Shown: positions 5,699 through 6,561 of the stretch, in pieces | Position numbering within the stretch: the stretch's first letter is position 1 | Layout of the letters: every line of letters starts with the position of its first letter | NCBI GenBank assembly: GCA_003647675.1 | Contig: QMNH01000057.1 | Coordinates: 1 to 6,561, forward strand | Direction: 5' to 3' | Source of the DNA: Candidatus Falkowiibacteriota bacterium | Lineage (GTDB): Bacteria; Patescibacteriota; Patescibacteriia; Patescibacteriales; UBA12075 | Length of the DNA: 6,561 bases | Notes under the pieces: generated by a model | Database searches by the model: none | Told to the model about the DNA's origin: nothing | The model's input: only the letters and a program-made list of their open reading frames with translations | Translations under genes and position numbers: made by a program

Positions 5699-5740
5699 AT
5701 CAGCGTCATATCGGCATAGTAATCAGCAATAAATCAGCGG
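5699..5740 (-). repeat. Phased CGCTGAT repeat, right copy of the inverted pair
   Basis: Read on the plus strand, ATCAGCG-like words begin at 5699, 5710, 5722 and 5733 (spacings 11, 12, 11). They are ATCAGCG, ATCGGCA, ATCAGCA and ATCAGCG. The reverse complement aligns without gaps to 4682-4723 with about seven differences. The two copies lie 1 kb apart in opposite orientation. Confidence 0.7.
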
Positions 5741-5763
5741 TAAAATCGTATTTAGAAAAATTA

Positions 5764-5826
5764 ACTTTAAATCTCATAAGCTATAAGCTAACCCCTAGAA
5801 GCTAAAATCTAGTAAAACTTAAAACT
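5764..5826 (+). repeat. Degenerate 7-bp-periodic array, right
   Basis: Consecutive heptamers from 5778 read AAGCTAT, AAGCTAA, CCCCTAG, AAGCTAA, AATCTAG, TAAAACT and TAAAACT. CT stands at 5781, 5788, 5795, 5802 and 5809, exactly 7 bp apart. The array runs into the 3' end of the minus-strand gene, and the TAG stop of that gene (5811-5809) lies in one of the units. Confidence 0.6.
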
Positions 5827-6561
5827 TCCCTTAAACTTATAATACCCGCCCGGATTAAAACGGTATTTGGCGGCTGAAGTCGTGAACTGTTCTTCATCGC
5901 CGTATATAGTGGTGTCGCCGTCAATTGTAATATATGAACGGATATAATAGATGGTACCGCCGGTCAGACTATCTATCGGAGAACTGAATGAGCCGGAACA
6001 GGCTCTGGCGCCCAGTTCGGAATGCAGGCCACTGATGGTAGGGGTAGGACTGGTGCTCCAGACATGGCCGTGCTGGGTTATGCTTTTAAATCCCATCTCG
6101 TCTACCGAACCATTGCCGGTAGCTGCGATTTTCGAAATATCTGTCGCGGCCTGGGTTGATACGGTGGAATTATCTCCAGGATACAGCGATCCTTCCGCAC
6201 CAGGATAGGTTGTGCCTCCGCCAGTAGCGCTTAACGTAAAATTAAAATTATTATTACAACTTAAATCAATTGAAATCCGGCCGCCGCCGCCGCCGCCGGC
6301 ATTGGCGGTCTGGGGATTGCCGCCGTTTGCGGACAATGTGGCCGTGCCGGCTAAAGTATTTGTGATTATATAAATAGATCCACCTGACGCGCCGCCGCCG
6401 TTGGTATTGGAAGCATTATTGCCGTTAACGCTAATATTGGCGTTTATGGTCGTTGTACCGCCTGATGTTAATTTTATTGCTCCACCTCCTGCCGGCCCGC
6501 CGGTTACACCGCCGTCATCACCGCCGCCAGAACCGATATTTACCGGGGTGGTGGTTGAATC
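5809..6561 (-). CDS. Large Gly-rich surface protein, C-terminal 250 residues (N-terminus beyond window)
   Basis: The frame is open from the right window edge to the TAG at 5811-5809. A TTG at 6336 is only an internal codon, since the same Gly-rich pattern continues upstream of it. Residues 1-100 of the visible part are Gly/Asn/Thr-rich with the recurring style GGGAIKLTSGGTTTI and GGSIYIITNTLAGTATLSANG, ending in a run of Gly (89-94). This suggests a beta-helix or similar repeating beta fold of an exported adhesin-like protein. Residues 135-230 look like a fibronectin-III-like domain (HGHVWSTSPTPTIS, then GGTIYYIRSYITIDGDTTIYG and EEQFTT). The last 20 residues are aromatic and basic (YRFNPGGYYKFKGSFKFY) and carry no membrane anchor, sorting motif or LPXTG. 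Two cysteines (102 and 188) are visible. Secretion is inferred from composition, since the signal region is missing. It is convergent with the small plus-strand gene and independent of the operon further left. Confidence 0.88.
   Translation of the reverse strand, partial: DSTTTPVNIGSGGGDDGGVTGGPAGGGAIKLTSGGTTTINANISVNGNNASNTNGGGASGGSIYIITNTLAGTATLSANGGNPQTANAGGGGGGRISIDLSCNNNFNFTLSATGGGTTYPGAEGSLYPGDNSTVSTQAATDISKIAATGNGSVDEMGFKSITQHGHVWSTSPTPTISGLHSELGARACSGSFSSPIDSLTGGTIYYIRSYITIDGDTTIYGDEEQFTTSAAKYRFNPGGYYKFKGSFKFY
6281..6298. repeat. CCG trinucleotide run, six units, encoding poly-Gly
   Basis: Six CCG units in a row encode most of the Gly run at visible residues 89-94 of the surface protein on the minus strand. 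Such a run is prone to gain or loss of whole codons. Confidence 0.8.

Larger units (their letters stand above)
5222..5808. other. Repeat-rich intergenic region without a convincing gene
   Basis: This 587-bp stretch between convergent genes holds the terminator (5247-5272), a cluster of GTAGAGACG-armed palindromes (about 5297-5536), a perfect 34-bp palindrome (5623-5656), the right copy of the phased CGCTGAT repeat (5699-5740) and a second 7-bp-periodic array reaching into the end of the next gene. The minus-strand open frame through 5210-5569 is made largely of palindrome sequence and is not believed to be a gene. Confidence 0.65.

Noticed and set aside
5951..6208. Plus-strand open frame of 85 codons
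   Set aside because: It is antisense to the fibronectin-like domain of the Gly-rich protein, which has a recognisable protein pattern.
6336..6336. TTG as the start of the right-hand minus-strand gene
   Set aside because: The frame stays open to the window edge and the Gly/Asn/Thr-rich pattern continues upstream, so the gene is longer and only its end is visible.

Overview
The window looks like a piece of a Patescibacteria (Candidate Phyla Radiation) genome, probably from a Parcubacteria-like lineage. The clues are style rather than a marker gene: AT-rich intergenic DNA, long exported proteins built from Ig-like domains, paired-cysteine repeats and DxDxDG calcium loops, a short coiled-coil protein of a type I associate with these bacteria, A-rich leaders without a clear Shine-Dalgarno site, and intergenic DNA full of degenerate short-period repeats. 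The placement is an inference and the lower rank is unknown.

Left part (1-4604, all minus strand). Reading in the direction of transcription, a TrmH/SpoU-family RNA 2'-O-methyltransferase (3822-4604) comes first. A 1046-residue exported, C-terminally membrane-anchored surface protein (633-3773) follows, then the N-terminal part of a membrane sensor-like protein (1-632, cut by the window edge). The surface protein has a near-consensus extended -10 promoter whose -35 box lies in the last codons of the methyltransferase. Its stop codon directly abuts the sensor start (TAAATG), so these two are very likely co-transcribed and translationally coupled. A plausible reading is a cell-surface adhesin or receptor made together with a two-transmembrane sensor.

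Middle part (4605-5808). One small plus-strand gene (4922-5221, 99-residue charged coiled-coil protein) has its own strong promoter and a likely intrinsic terminator. It sits in repeat-rich DNA. On both sides there is a copy of a roughly 42-bp repeat in inverted orientation, each carrying four CGCTGAT-like words spaced 11, 12 and 11 bp, and also a 7-bp-periodic array. Downstream of the gene are a cluster of GTAGAGACG-armed palindromes (one perfect over 28 bp) and an isolated perfect 34-bp palindrome.

Right part (5809-6561, minus strand). This is the C-terminal 250 residues of a second large surface protein: Gly/Asn/Thr-rich beta-helix-like sequence, then a fibronectin-III-like domain. Its 5' part lies beyond the window.

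The most interesting items are the ten-pair cysteine repeat array in the surface protein, the coupled sensor, and the layered non-coding repeats around the small gene.
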